Assembly (NCBI RefSeq): GCF_024166365.1
Contig: NC_064822.1
Location: forward strand, 103,226,823 to 103,290,822
DNA: 64,000 nucleotides
Direction: 5' to 3'
Source of the DNA: Elephas maximus indicus
Taxonomy: Eukaryota > Chordata > Mammalia > Proboscidea > Elephantidae
This document shows, one piece after another, positions 19,456 to 33,185 of the stretch. The position numbers and the translations under genes are program-made. The stretch's first letter is position 1. Each line of letters starts with the position of its first letter. The notes beneath the pieces were generated by a model, which saw only the letters and a program-made list of their open reading frames with translations, did not search any database and was not told the origin of the DNA.

Positions 19456-21194
19456 CAATCAAATGAAAAAAACAAAGGCATCCTTTAAAACAAAAATGAG
19501 AATGTAAGGAGGCAGGGAAACTAGATCAATGGAACGGAATAACCAGAGCAAAAACAATGAGAATGTCACCCATTGTGAAGAATGTAACCAATGTCGCTGA
19601 ACAAATTGTGCAGAAATTGTTGAATGGGAACCTAAACTGCTGTCTAAACCTTCACCAAAAGCACCATAAAATCTTATTTTTAAAAAAAAAAAGATAGAAA
19701 AAGAGGAAAAAGAGAACAAAGAACAGATGGGACAAACTGAAAAAGCAAGATGATAGATTTAAACCCAGCCATATCTATAATTATTTTAAATGTATATGGT
19801 CTAAATGTGTCAATTAAAATGCATATATTGCCAGAATGGGTAAAAATGAGAGACACAACTAGATGCTATCTGTAAGAAATCCACTTTAAATATAAAAACA
19901 AAGGTTAAAAATAAAAGGATGGAAAATAAAGCTTGCAATATACTATAAGAAAGTAGGGGTGCCTATATAAACATTAGGTAAAGTAGATTTCAGATCAAGC
20001 CATGGTAGTAGGGATAAAGAGGGACATTTCATAATAATAATTGGATCAATTTTCTAACAGTATGTAACAGAGCTTCAAAATACATGAAGTAAAAGGTGAC
20101 AGAATTGAAAGAAGAAATAAATTCACAATTATACTTGGAATTTCAAGACTCCTTTCTCAGAATTGACAAAAAAGTAGACATGAAATCAGTAAGGACACAG
20201 AAGCCTTGAATATCACTATCAGCAAATTTTATCTAATAAACATTTATAGAACCCTCCACCCAACAACAGCTGAATATACATGCTTTCCAAGTCTGGATGG
20301 AATACTCTCAAGCTATACCCGTGCTGGGCCTTTAAACAAATGGATCACAATGGAAATAAATTATAAATAATTGAAAAAAAAATTGAAGATATTATTTATT
20401 ATTAATCCTAAAATAAACATCAAACACTACACTTTTAAATAGAAATTTAAATTTCAAAGACAAAATTATGAAGGAAGGAGGAAAAATTTTAAGCTGGATG
20501 AAAATCAAAACATCAACATTTGAGAGATACAGATAAATGAACGTGTAAACAGAAATTAAAGTCTTATATTAGGAACGAAGAATGGTCTAAAATCAATGGT
20601 CTGAGTTTCTACCTTAAAAATCTAAAAAGAGAAAATAGACTCAAAATAAGTAGAAAGAAGGCAATAATAAAAAGCAGGAGTTAATGAAATAGCAAACAGC
20701 ATGCAACAGAGAAAACAAATTAAACCCAAAACTGGTTCAGTGAAAAAAATCAATAGAATCAATAACCTTCCCTGGACTGAGGAACAGAAAAAGTAAGAAG
20801 ACACAAATTATTAGGATCAAGAATAAAAGGATGATGAAAAATTTTGAAAACAAGTAGTGGTGATGGTTGTACAACATGATACATGTAATTAATGTCACAG
20901 AATTGTACATGTAAAAAATGTTGAAAAGGCAAACTTTTTTTGTATATACACTTGCCATAATTAAAAAAAAAAGAATAAAAGGGGACATCACTACAAATCC
21001 TTCACAAACTAAAAGGCTAATAGAATCTGATGAACAATTTTATATCAATGAATTTGATAATTTAGAGAAGGTAGACAAATTCTTTGAAAGACACCTGTTA
21101 CCTAATTATAAGAAAATGTAGAAAACCTGAATAGCATTGCATCAACTAAAGAAATTCAGTTTGTAATTCTAAACCTTTCCTCAAAGGAAATTCC
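19456..21194 (+). mobile_element. Old L1 fragments, sense
   Basis: 19456-19700 resembles the distal 3'UTR text seen antisense at 52.55-52.75 kb. 19740-21190 carries decayed ORF2: an endonuclease-region stretch around 20230-20330 and a pre-RT piece at 20984-21120 (QFYINEFDNLEKVDKFFERH). It is interrupted at 21195 by the antisense full-length L1 and resumes near 29980. Confidence 0.7.
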
Positions 21195-21477
21195 ATATGC
21201 CGTTTAGATTTACTTATTGTGCTTTAAGTGAAAGTTTACAAATCAAGCCAGTCTCTCATACAAAAACTTACACACGTTGCTATGTACTCCTAGCTGCTCT
21301 CCCCCTAGTGGGACGGCTCACTCTTCCTCTCCACCCTGAATTCCCCGTATCCATTCAGCCAGCTCCCGTCCTACTCTGCCTTCTCATCTCACCTCCAAAT
21401 GGGAGATGCCCACATAGTCTCATGTGTCTACTTGAGCCAAGAAGCTCACTCCTCACCAGTATCATTTTCTGTTTTAT

Positions 21478-21569
21478 TTAGAGTTTCCCAGGAGTGCCTG
21501 GCGGATTCGAACTGCTGACCCTTTGGTTAGCAGCCATAGCAATTTAACCACTATGCCACCAGGGTTTCC
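21478..21569 (-). mobile_element. Truncated SINE head, antisense
   Basis: Antisense tRNA-like head only (CGGATTCGAACTGCTGACCC, CACTATGCCACCAGGGTTTC), flanked by exact TTCTGTTTTAT at 21467-21477 and 21570-21580. It lies in the L1 3'UTR. Confidence 0.9.
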
Positions 21570-22279
21570 TTCTGTTTTATAGTCTCCTCCAATCCCTGTC
21601 TGAAGAGTTGCCTTTGGGAATGGTACAAGTCTTGGGCTAACAGAAGGTCTGAGGACCATGACCTCCAGGGCCCTTCTAGTCTCAGTCAGACCATTAAGTC
21701 TGGTGTTTACGAGAATTTGATGTCTGCTCCATCAGGGATTCTCTGTTGTGTTCCCTGTCAGGGCAGTCTTTGGTTGTAGCCAGGCACCATATGGCTCTTC
21801 TGGTCTCAGGCTGATGTAGTCTCTGGTTTATGTGGCCCTTTCTGTCTCTTGGGCTCATAGTTACTTGTGTCTTTGGTGTCCTTCATTCTCCTTTGCTCCA
21901 GGTGGGTTGAGACCAATTGATATATCTTAGATGGCCACTTACTATAGTTTAAGACCCCAGACACCACTTGTCAAAGTGTTTGCAGAATATTTTCTTAATA
22001 CATTTTGTTATGCCAATTGACCTAGATGTCCCCTGAAGCCATGGTCCCCAGACACCTGCCCCTGCTACTCTGGCCTTCTAAGCATTTGGCTGTATTCAGG
22101 AAATTTCTTTGCTTTTGGTTTAGTCCAGCTGTGCCGACCTTTCCTGTATTGTGTGTTGTCTTCCTCTTCGCCTAAAATAATTCTTGTCTACTTTCTAGTG
22201 AATACCCCTCTTCCTCCCTCCCCGCCTTAGTAACCATCAAAGAATATTTTCTTCAGTGTTTAAGCTTTTTCTTGAGTTC

Positions 22280-25200
22280 TTAGAATAGTGATCTCATACA
22301 ATATTTGTCCTTTTGCAACTGACTAATTTCACTGAGCATAATGTCATCCAGATTCCTCCATGTTACAAGATGTTTCACGGATTCATCGTTGTTCTTAAAC
22401 GTTGTGTAGCACTCCATTGTGTGAATATACCATAATTTATTTATCCATTCATCCGTTCTCAGGCACCTTGTTTCCTTCCATCTTTTTGCTGTTGTAAACA
22501 GTGCTGCAATGAACAGGGGCGTGCATGTATCTGTTTGTGTGAAGGCTCTTATTTCTCTAGGATGTATTTCAAGGAGTGGGATTGCTGGATGGTATGGTAG
22601 TTCTATTTCTAGCTTTTTAAGAAAGCACCAAATCGATTTCCAAAGTGGTTGTACCATTTTACATTCCTACCAGCAGTGTGTGAGTGTTCCAGTCTCTCCA
22701 CAACCTCTCCAACATTTATTATTTTGTGTTTTTTGGATTAATGCCAGCCTTGTTGGGGTGAGATGGTAGTTTTCTCATTGTAGTTTTGATTTGCATTTCC
22801 TCATGTATCCGTTAGCTGCCTGAATGTCTTCTTTGGTGAAGTGCTTGTTCATATTTTTTGCTCATTTTTTAATTTGGTTATTCATCTTTTTGTTGTTGAG
22901 TCTTTGCAGTATCATGTAGATTTTAGAGATCAGACACTGATCAGAATTGACGTAGCCAAAAACTGTTTCCCAGTCTGTAGGTAATCTTTTTACTCTTTTG
23001 GTGAAGTCTTTGGATGAGCATTGTTGTTGTTGCTAGGTGCTGTTGAGTCGGTTCCGACTCATAGCGACCCTATGCACAACAGAACGAAACACTGCCTGGT
23101 CCTGCACCATCCTTACAAGTGTTGTTATGCTTGAGCTCATTGTTGCAGCCACTGTGTCAATCCACCTTGTTGAGGGTCTTCCTCTTTTTTGCTAACCCTG
23201 TACTTTGCCAAGCATGATGTGCTTCTCCAAGGACTGATCCCTCCTGACAACATGCCCAAAGTATATGAGACACAGTCTCGCCATCCTTGCTTCTAAGGAG
23301 CATTCTGGTTGCACTTCTTCCAAGACAGATTTGTTTGTTCTTTTGGCAGTCCATGGTATATTCAATATTCTTCACCAATACCACAATTCAAAGCCATCAA
23401 TTCTTTTTTAGACTTCTTTATTCATTGTCCAGCTTTCACATGCATATGATGAGATTGAGAATACCATGGCTTGGGTCAGGCGCACCTTAATCTTCAAGAT
23501 GACATCTTTACTTTTCAACACTTTAAAGAGGTCCTTTGCAGCAGATTTACCCAATGCAATGCATCATTTGATTTCTTGATTGCTGCTTCCATAGCTGTTG
23601 ATTATGGATCCATGTAAAATGAAATCCTTGACAACTTCAATCTTTTCTCCATTTATCATGATGTTGCTTATTGGTCCAGTTGTGATGATTTTTGTTTTCT
23701 TTATGTTGAGGTGCAATCCATACTGAAGGCTGTGGTCTTTGATCTTCATCAGTAAGTGTTTCAAGCCCTCCTCACTTTCAGCAAGCAAGGTTGTGTCATC
23801 TGCACAATGCAGGTTGTTAATGAGTCTTCCTCCAACTCTGATGTCCTGTTCTTCTTCATGTAATCCAGGTTCTTGGAGTATTTGCTCAGCATACAGATTG
23901 AATAGGCATGGTGAAATGATACAACCCTGAATCAAACCTTTACTGACTTTAAACCAATCAGTATCCCCTTGTTCTGCCCGAACAACTGCCTCTTGATCTA
24001 TGTAAAGATTCCTCATAAGCACAATTAAGTGTTCTGGAATTCCCACTCTTTGCAATGTTATCCATAATTTGTTATGATCCACACAGTCGAATGGCTTTGC
24101 ATAGTCAATAAAACACAGGTAAACATCCGCTGGTAGTCTCTGCTTTCAGCAAGAGCATAGGTATTTGATTTTTAGGAGCTCCCAGGTATCTAGTTTCTCT
24201 TCTAGTGTTTGTGCACTGTTAGTAATGTTTTGTATACTGTTTATGCCATGTATTAGGGCTCCTAGCATTGTCTCTATTTTTTTTTTCATGATCTTTATTG
24301 TTTTAGATTTTATATTTAGGTCTTTGATCCATTTTGAGATAGTTTTGTGCATCGTATGAGGTATGGGTCTTGTTTCATTTTTTTGCAGTTGGATATCCAG
24401 TTACGCCAGCACCATTTGTTCAAGAGTACATTTTCCCATTTAATAGACTTTGGGCTTCTATCAAATGTCAGCTGCTTATATGTAGATGGATTTATGTCTG
24501 GATTCTCAATTCTGTTCCATTAGTCTATGTATCTGTTGTTGTACAGTACCAGGCCATTTTGACTACTGTAGTGATATAATATGTTCTACAATCAGGTAGT
24601 GTGAGGTCTTCCACTTTGTTTTGCTTTTTCAGTAGTGCCTTACTTATCTGAGGTCTCTTTCCCTTCCATATGAAGTTGGTGATTTGTTTCTCCGTCTCAT
24701 TAAAAAATGTCATTGGTGTTTGGATCAGGATTGCATTGTACCTATAGATCGCTTTTAGTAGAATAGACATTTTTACAATGTTGAGTCTTCCTATCCATGA
24801 GCAAGGTATGTTTTTCCACTTATGTAGGTCTCTTTTGATTTCTTGCAGTAGTGTCTAGTTTTCTTTGTATGTCTCTGGTTAGGTTTATTCCTAAGTATTT
24901 TATCCTCTTGTGGGCTATTGTAAATGGTGTTGATTTGATGATTTCCTCTTCGATGTTTTCTTTGTTGGTGTATAGGAATCCAACTGATTTTTGTTTGTGT
25001 ATCTTGTGTCTTGATACTCTGCTGAACTCTTCTCTTAGTTTCAGTGGTTTTCTTGAGGATTCTTTAGGGTTTTCTGTGTATAAGATCATGTCATTTGGAA
25101 ATAGAGATACTTGTACTTCTTCTTTGCCAATTTGGATACGCTTTATTTCTTTATCTAGCCTAATTGCTCCGGCTAGGACTTCCAGCACAATGTTGAATAA

Positions 25201-27170
25201 GAGTGGTGATAAAGGACATCCTTGTCTGGTTCCCATTCTCAAGGGGAATGCTTTCAGACTGTTTCCATTTAGGATGATGTTGGCTGTTGGCTTTGTATAA
25301 GTGCCCTTTATTATTTATTCTTATTTCGCTGAGAGTTTTTATCATGAATGGTTGTTGGACTTTGTCAAATGCCTTTTCTGCATCAAATGATAAGATCATG
25401 TGGTTCTTGTGTTTTGTTTTATTTATGAGATGGTTTACATTGGTTGTTTTCCTAATGTTGAACCAGCCCTGCATACCTGGTATGAATCCCACTTGGTCAT
25501 GGTGAACTATTTTTTTTGATATGTCATTGAATTCTATTGGCTAGAATTTTGTTGAGGATTTATTTTTACGTCTAATTTCATGAGGGATATTGGTCCGTGA
25601 TTTTCTTTTTTTCTGGTGTCTTTACCTGATTTTGGTATCCAGGAAAAGCTGACTTCATAAAATGAGTTTGGGAGTAGTCTCTCTTTTTCTATGCTCTGAA
25701 ATGCCTTTAGTAGTAGTGGTGTTAATTCTTCTCTGAAAGTTTGGTAGAATTCTCCAGTGAAGCCATCAGGACCAGGGCTTTTTTTTGTTGTTGTTGGGAG
25801 CTTTTAAATTACCTTTTCAATCTCTTCTTTTGCTATGGGTTTATTTAGTTGTTTTACCACTGTTTGTGTTAGTTTAGGTAGGTAATGTGTTTCTAGAAAT
25901 TCATCCATTCCTTCTAGGCTTTCAAATTTGTTAGGGTGCAATTTTTCATAGTAATCCGATGTGATTCTTTTAATTTCAGTTGGTTCTGTTGTGATATTGC
26001 CCATCTCATTTCTTATTTGGGATATTTGCTTCCTCTCCTGGTTTTCTTTTGTCAGTTTGGCCAATGGTTTATTGATTTTGTTAATCTTTTCAAAAAACCA
26101 GCTTTTAGTCTTATTAACTCTTTCAATTGTTTTTTGTTTCATATATTTTGCTTTAATTTTTATTTTTTGCTTTCTTCTGGTTCCTGGAGGTTTCTTTTGT
26201 TGCTTTCTATTTGTTCAAGTTGTAGGGATAATTCTTTGATTTTGGCCTTTTCTTCTTTTTGTATATGTGCATTTATTGATATAAATTGACCTCTGAGCAC
26301 TGCTTTTGCTGTGTCCCAAAGGTTATGATAGGAAGTGTTTTCATTCTCATTGGATTCTATGAATTTCTTTATTCTGTCCTTAATTTCTTCTATAATCCAG
26401 TCTTTTTTGAGCAAGGTGTTGTTCAGTTTCTGTATGTTTGATTTCTTTTCCCTGCTTTTTCTGTTATTGATTTCTACTTTTATGGCTTTGTGGTAGAGAA
26501 TATGCTTTGTAATATTTTGATGTTTTGGGTTCTGTTAAGGCTTGCTTCATGACCTAATATGTGGTCTAGTCTAGAGAATGTTCCATGTGCATTGGAAAAG
26601 AAATTATGCTTGCCTGCTGTTGGGTGGAGTGTTCTGTATATGTCTATGAGGTCAAGTTGTTTGATTGTGGCATTTAGATCTTATGTGTCTTTATTGAACT
26701 TCTTTCTGGATGTTTTGTCCTTTACCAAAAGTGGTGTATTGAAGTCTCCTACTATTATTGTGGAGCTATCTCCTTTTTCAATGCTGTTAGGGTTTGTTTT
26801 ATGTATCTTGAAGCCCTGTCATTGGGTGCAAAAATATTTAATACGGTAGTATCCCCCTGGTATATTGTCCCTTTAATCATTATATAGTGTCCTTATCCTT
26901 TGTGGTGGATTTAACTTTAAAGTCTTTTTTGTTAGAAATTAGTATTTTCACTCCTGCTATTTTTTGATTGCTGTTTGGTTGATATATGTTTTTCCATTCT
27001 TTGAGTTTTAGTTAGTTTGTGTCCTTAAGTCTAAGATGTGTCTCTTGTAGACAGCATACAGATGGGTCTTGTTTTTTAATCCATTCTGCTACTCTCTGTC
27101 TCCTTATTGGTGCATTTAGTCCATTTACATTCAGGCTAATTATGGATAGGTATGAATTTAGTGCTGTCAT
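22280..27170 (-). pseudogene. L1 ORF2 pseudogene (endonuclease-RT)
   Basis: The start MTALNSYLSIISLNVNGLN with CLQETHLRLKDTN marks the apurinic-type endonuclease N-terminus near 27170-27012. RT text including [20 protein letters not shown] lies at 25242-24820, where the catalytic motif has decayed to FPNDM. The C-terminal region ends at 22280. Stops, frameshifts and an RTE insert inactivate it. Confidence 0.85.
23021..24153 (-). mobile_element. RTE LINE, antisense, nested in L1 ORF2
   Basis: It starts with the antisense 3' terminus TTGTTGTTGTTGCTAGGTGC and ends 5'-truncated in the RT. L1 text GATGAGCATAGG is interrupted with GAGCA repeated at 23016-23020 and 24154-24158. The minus frame 24082-23564 holds 172 residues of RT ([33 protein letters not shown]), the longest RTE frame in the window; the usual Y of Y-x-D-D is C. 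Confidence 0.9.
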
Positions 27171-27599
27171 TTTGATGTTTTTTTTTGTGTGTTGTTGACA
27201 GTTTCTTTTTTCCACTTAATTTTTGTGCTGAGTAGTTTTTCATTATAAATTTTCTTTCCTTCTTTTTCATTGTTGTTAATTTTGTTTTTGCTGAGTATAT
27301 TTTTCTTCTATTTTATTTTTATATGTAGGGTTGTTAGTCTCTTTTGTGGTTACTTTAATATTTACCCCTATTTTGCTAAGTTTACACCAAACTTTTATCC
27401 CTTTGTTTCATCTTGACTTCTTCTCCATATGAAAAATTAATGACTACATTTTTCAGTCCCTCTTTATTGTTTTAATTTTGTCATCTTTTACATAATGACA
27501 TCTCTGTTTCCCAGTTTTGGGTGTCTTTTAATCTTGATTTATTTTTGTAATTTGCCTATCTGGGTTGATATCTGGTTTCGCTGTCCTGTGTTCTAGCCT

Positions 27600-28619
27600 T
27601 GGTTCTGTTATCTGATGTTATTGATTTTCTGACCAGAGGACTCCCGTTAGTATTTCTTGTAGTTTTGGTTTGGTTTTTGCAAATTCCCTAAACTTCTGTC
27701 TATCTGGAAATGTCCTAATTTCACCTTCATATTTGAGAGACAGTTTTGCTAGATATGTGATTCTTAGCTGGCAATTTTTTTTCCTTCAAGGCTTTATCCA
27801 TGTCATCCCATTGCCTTCTTGCCTGCATGGTTTCTGCTGAGTAGTCTGAGCTTATTCTTATTGACTCTCCTTTGTAAGTGATTTTCTTTTATCTCTTGCT
27901 GCTCTTAAAATTCTCTTTTATCTTTGGTTTTGGCAAGTTTGATTATAATATGTCTTGGTGACTTTTTTGGGGGATCTACCTTGTGTGGTGTTTGATGAGC
28001 ATCTTGGACAGATATCATCTCATCTTTCACAATTATGCCAATAAATCTTCTACAGTTCTCTCTGTATTTTCTGTTATCTCTCCCTGTTCTGGTATTCTAA
28101 TCACTAGTAGGTTATTCCTCTTGATAGAGCTCCACATAATTTCTTAGGGTCTCTTCATTTTTTAAAATTCTTTCATCTGGATTTTCCTCAAATATGTTGG
28201 TGCCAAGTGCCTTATCTTCAGTTTCACTAATTCTGACTTCCATTGTCTCAATTCTGCTCCTCTAACTTTCTACTGAGTTGTCTAATTCTGAAACTTTATT
28301 ATTAATCTTCTGAATTTCCAATTGCTGTCTCTCTACGGATTCTTGCAGCCTATTAAATTTCTCTTTATGTTCTTGAATAGCCTTCTTAATTTCCTTGACT
28401 GCTTTTTCTGTGAGTTCCTTGGCTTTTTCTGCATTTTGCCTGATCTCCTTCCTGATCTCTTGGAGTTCTGTATATTGATCTTTTGTATTCTACCTCTGGT
28501 AATTCCAGGAAAACATCTTCATCCAGAAGATTCCTTGATTCTTCGTTTTGGGAGCTTGTTGAAATGATCATGGTTGGCTTCTTTATGTGATTTGATATAG
28601 ACTGTTGTCTCTGAGCCAT
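27600..28619 (-). pseudogene. L1 ORF1 pseudogene
   Basis: It starts MAQRQQSISNHIKKP at 28619, with LLDEDVFLELPEVEYKRSIY aligning to the ORF1 N-terminus of the 44-51 kb L1. The frame is lost after about 77 codons. The 3' boundary is inferred from the other copy. Confidence 0.65.
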
Positions 28620-29979
28620 CTACAAGTTATTGTATTAATTTGTTTTATATTTGCTTACTGTGTCCTAGCTTCCTGCTTTGTTTTGTTTTGATATACCCAA
28701 ATAGGCTGCTCGAGTGAGGTAGCTTGATTATTTTAGCCTTTGAAGCTCTAATGTCCTGTCACCAGATGGCTAGACCTGTTACCAGGCATATGAGCCTAGA
28801 AGTCTATTTGCTTTTCTTGTATGGATTCAGCTCAGGTGTCCAGGTACAAGTACATGGTGCAGGCTCTCACCAATGGTCTTAGAGGAGCCATGGTAATTGG
28901 TATATGCACAGGTTTCTGGTTGCAGCAGGAGGTCACACTCTGAGCAAGGCAGGGGGCTGACAACTGTCCCCTGTCTGTGAGGAAGGCGCATACTTCTCTA
29001 GAGTGCACAGGTGGATGTGCTCTGCAGCTGTACCATAGGCACCCAATGCTTTTAAATGTAAGGACTAGGAGGCACTACTTATCCTTGGACCCCTGTTGTG
29101 GGTGGCTAGGTGGCCTGGGTGGAGCCACAAGTCCTCAGGCCTCTGATGTGGGCAGGTGAAGCCCCTGCTTAATAGGTAGAGTGGTGTCAAACATAAAAAA
29201 CCCATCTCTCCACCACAAAGCTGAAACAGTTGAAGTCGGACCTCAGGCACATACACCCTTGCACTGCAACAACAAGGGCCTAGGTGCTGAAATGGGACCA
29301 CATGTGTCCATGCAGGAGTGAAAGGGATTTGAAGTCCATGGATCACTTGTGCCTGGACAGGAGCTGCTTCTGCCCTATGTTCCCAGCTTTGGGAGCCAGC
29401 AGGTTATTTTTTCTCCATTTGTTAATTTGTTCCTTCTCCAAGGCCGGGATAATAGCTCAGTGTGTGCGGCAAGACATATCTCAGGTCCAGGGAAAATGAC
29501 TGTCACTAAAGCTGGCTCAGGGCCTAGGGCAGAGGGATCAGATAAATGGGAGGGAGCTCTTCTGAAAGGGGAGCTATTTGATCTGTGCTGTAAATTAGAC
29601 GCAATCATTTATGCTGAGAGTGCTGTTCTTCTCTGGTTCTGGAGGTGTGAGTAGACTCTGTGCTGCTAGCTCTCTGTGGCTAGGGAAACTGTGTCCTTAA
29701 CGCTACCACCAGTTTGGCTGCAGTCATGCCAGGGGACTGGGCCAGAGGGGCACTGGTTCTCACCGAGTCAGGTCTGGCAACTCCTTGCTGCTTCTGAACC
29801 GTCTCTCCTTCCTCTGGCTGCTCGGTCCAATTTCTTAACTTTGCCTTTGATGTTCAGGGCTCCTAACTTGTCATATATATAACTAATTCGCTTGTTTTTT
29901 GGGGTCTTTGTTGTAAGACAGATCACCAGGAGCGTCTGACTACTCCACCATCTGGCCCTGCCTCCCCATATGCCATTTA

Positions 29980-30180
29980 ATTTAACACATAAAGGATTTA
30001 TTATTATTATTAAATGAATTGATAAATATTTTTTAAATTTCTCGAGTTTAATTTCTAATAGAGTAAATATCAATAGATATAACCCATATTAAAAACAACA
30101 ACAACAAACCTCTTTGAGGTCCCCAAGAATTCTTAAAAATATATAAGAGGTCTTGATACCAAATGTTTGAGAAATGCTAC
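29980..30180 (+). mobile_element. Old L1-like AT-rich tail resuming after the nested L1
   Basis: It continues from 21194 once one copy of the duplicated target is removed. AT-rich, with a CAACAACAACAA run; family not firmly identified. Confidence 0.4.
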
Positions 30181-30213
30181 TGTAGAACATTACCTCACTC
30201 CCACAAAGTGTTG

Positions 30214-30411
30214 TCACTCAGCTGCCATGATAACAGATTTCAAAAGGCCATTCCAATGTTCTATTAGGGCAGCTGCTTCAGGGTGATGGGGAACATAGTA
30301 AGACCAGTAAATTGCATCATCCTGAGCCCATTGCTCACAAATTTTTGTTGTAAAATGAACTTCCTGGTTAGAAACAATCCTGTGTAGAATACCATGGTGG
30401 GAATGCAGCAA
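30214..30411 (-). pseudogene. Endogenous retrovirus pol fragment (integrase core)
   Basis: A 65-codon minus-strand frame resembles the retroviral integrase core of gamma/ERV1-type elements. Visible blocks are HGILHR, NQEVHFT and PHHPEAAALIEHWNGLLK. The Glu of the last block, the usual third catalytic residue, is present. In the earlier block an Asn stands where a catalytic Asp is usual. No LTR, gag or env is adjacent, so it is an isolated, dead fragment. Confidence 0.6.
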
Positions 30412-30429
30412 TCCTGAAGACCATAGGTG

Positions 30430-32590
30430 ATAGTTTTGGGATCTCTCCTTGCCTGGGGACCTTCCTCAGACCCAGATGAGACTTACTGTTTGTGTCACTA
30501 TGGCTTCATTCTTTCACATTTTATAAAACTGATAATTTTATTACTGAGAACACTTTCTATTTTTCCTCATCCTTGAATAATCCCTACTTAAATTTGCTTT
30601 ACTAGGCATTTCTTAATAGTATAATAAAAGAAAAAATGGGTTTTCATCAAGGTGCATTGGCAATATGAAAAAACACATTAATCAGAACAGACTGTAGCAC
30701 ACGCGTTTGATTATAAACTCATTTGGCATACTACACAGGAGAGAAAAAAGGGAGATAGATGGCAAGATATTTGAGGGAATGACTGTGTTTTATTCAGTCT
30801 TTTGTCCTCAGAACCTAGCACTATTAAATACTCACTACATCTTTTTTTTTTTTTTTGACAGACCCACTGAATGTTGAATGAGGTTTCTTGAAAGTAAAAA
30901 TCTTCCTGAGACATGTATAAATCATGCTGTTCCTTATTCCCTGTTCCTGATTTAACACAGTAGACGCTGGAAGTTTGCTAAGTAAAATAGACACCTGTAA
31001 TTAGAATGAGAAACAAGCATAAAATCTGAATTTGAAATAGATTCTACTGTATCATTAATTAATGACTGAATTATACAATATTCATTTTCTTTAAATAAAT
31101 ATATGGTAAATATAACAGTTATTCTTTTGGGGGGTAGTTCATCTTTTTATTTTTGTTTTCAGCTACCCCCAAATTCTATTTATTACAATTCATCATAACA
31201 ATATGAACAGGAATTTTTTAAATAAAAAGATTGTCTAGAATTCCACCTTCTAACTAGTAAGTATTTTGGGATGATCAGGGCTTTGGATAGTTAACGTAGA
31301 TGAAAATGTGATAAAATAAGGAAAAAACACAGGTATTGAGATCAAAATACAAGAATTTGGACACAGTCCTTGTTCTACTATACAGGAATAAGCTATTACA
31401 TAATCTGTCTAGCTATCCAGGCTAGCTCAAGTCTTTCTTTGCTGGCTCCTTCTAACCCTTCCAGGGTTCCAAGTGTTCTTAAGGTCTCAGGCTTCCAGAT
31501 CTCATTACCTCTGTTTAGCGAAAGCTTGTGATACAATCACCCAAGGTTGGTTTTCCATGTTTGCTTCATCTAAAAATGGTATTTACATTTCTAGCAAAAT
31601 ACAAAAGAACTTCAGCTTGTAACAAGTAAAGGGATACACAAGCATCCTAAGTTGAATGCATGGCTTGGAGCTGTAGGGTCTTGGAGAAGAAGAAAGGACT
31701 AGAGGTTAAGTAAATGAATCACAGTTTGGGTTGTTGTAGGTGCCATTACATTCGGTCGCATACAGGACTAGGAGGACTAATTCTGTACTGTCATTTGATG
31801 TCCTGCATAGGCACATGAGTTTCAGGACAGGGAAGGAGTCTCATTGTCTCTGAGCAAGAAGAAGGCTGTAGAGTCCAGCTCACTGACTGCCTTGGGACAA
31901 GGGGAGTTAAAAGGGAGCTGAGCCCTTGGAAGTAGGGCTCTCACTGGCACAACAAACGCACCAGGAGGAAGTAAAGAATGTGGCCTGCTAAGAAACTCTG
32001 ATCTTGGCGAGTGGGGGGAAGGCCAAGGGCATCTTCAAAAGGGCTCAGAGCTGGAAGTCAGGATGAAGAGAAAAGTTAAGAAGACCTGTCCTAGTCACTT
32101 AAGGAGGCTTCTAGGAGGACCACTAAAGGAAATAGTGGCTTACTAGGCAGGCTGAGAAAAACAGAAGGTCAAAATGATCACTGAGAAAAATCAGAGAAAA
32201 ATGTCACAGAAATTAGCCTTGAAGTTGAGAAAAGCTAATTAAAGGCCACAAGGCTGTCCTTTAATAATTTATGGATATGATTGTCTGATTTCGAGACTGA
32301 CATGCCAAACCACTCACACACTAAAAGAGCAGTGCTGTTTTCTTTTGTGTGGTCACTGAGTTTTAGGTCCTTTTTCAAGGACAGGTTAATAAGTTGGGTT
32401 CAATGGGAAAAATGACGTTGCAGAGAAAATTTAAATGTCCTTTCCCAGGCTAAAGGTGACCCAAGCTAATTCAGTTGGGCCCTTTCACCCAGGAATTTGA
32501 ATCAACAAAGGCTGTGGTTGTCCAACAGAGGTGATTTAAAGAGATTATTCATTAGTTTCCATGACATAGATTTCCACAGCCTCTCTAGTT
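30430..32590. other. Intergenic, nothing recognised
   Basis: About 2.1 kb without coding frames over 70 codons or a repeat I can name. T-run at 30841-30856. Confidence 0.5.
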
Positions 32591-32599
32591 CCTACTTTC

Positions 32600-33185
32600 A
32601 CAAAACCTGCATCTTTAGATTTCTCTTTGATTTGTAAGACTCTCAATGTCTTTCAAGTTGATTTTATTACTATTATTATTTTAATTTATTTTTTGCTTAG
32701 GATGGCTATGTGGTATGTCTCTCCATTTATTCAGATCTTGTTTTTATGTCATTCAATACAGTTTTCTTCATGTAAGTTCTGTATCTATGTTTGTTAATTT
32801 TATTTTATGGTTTTTGCTGCTGTGAATGGAATTTTTTTTTATTTCCTTTTCAAACCTGGTTATTGATAGGATAGTGAAATGTTATTTTTGTGTGTTTATT
32901 TTGTATCTTGCCAACTTAACAAACTCTCCTTAATTATGATAGCTTTTCCCCTATAGAATCTCTTGAGTTTTCTAGAATATAATCATACTGTCACATAAAA
33001 AATAAGGAATTTGGTCTTTTCTAGTTCTTCTAAGTATTTCATTTTTATGCCTTATTACCTTAGTTAGACTCTGCAAAATAATGTTAGAAAATAGTGTTGG
33101 AGGCAGACATCTCTGCCCAACTTCTGCTTTTAATAGAAGCTGCTTCAGTGTTTCATCATTTAGTTTAACGTTCAGTTTTTTTAAA
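32600..33185 (-). mobile_element. Old L1 ORF2 fragment, antisense
   Basis: TTTGCTGCTGTGAATGGAAT and the T-rich text with GGAGGCAGACATCTCTGCCC are antisense L1 RT-region sequence. No frame survives. The left edge is approximate. Confidence 0.7.

Larger units (their letters stand above)
21207..29967 (-). mobile_element. Near full-length L1, antisense
   Basis: Bounded by ATATGCCGTTTA (21195-21206) and ATATGCCATTTA (29968-29979), one mismatch. In minus-strand order: 5'UTR about 29967-28620, ORF1 from 28619, ORF2 from an ATG at 27170 to about 22280, and 3'UTR to 21207. It has many stops and frameshifts. It was later hit by an RTE (23021-24153) and a SINE (21478-21569). The 5' end has CCAGATGGTGG, a decayed form of the YY1-like site in the 44-51 kb copy. 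Confidence 0.9.
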
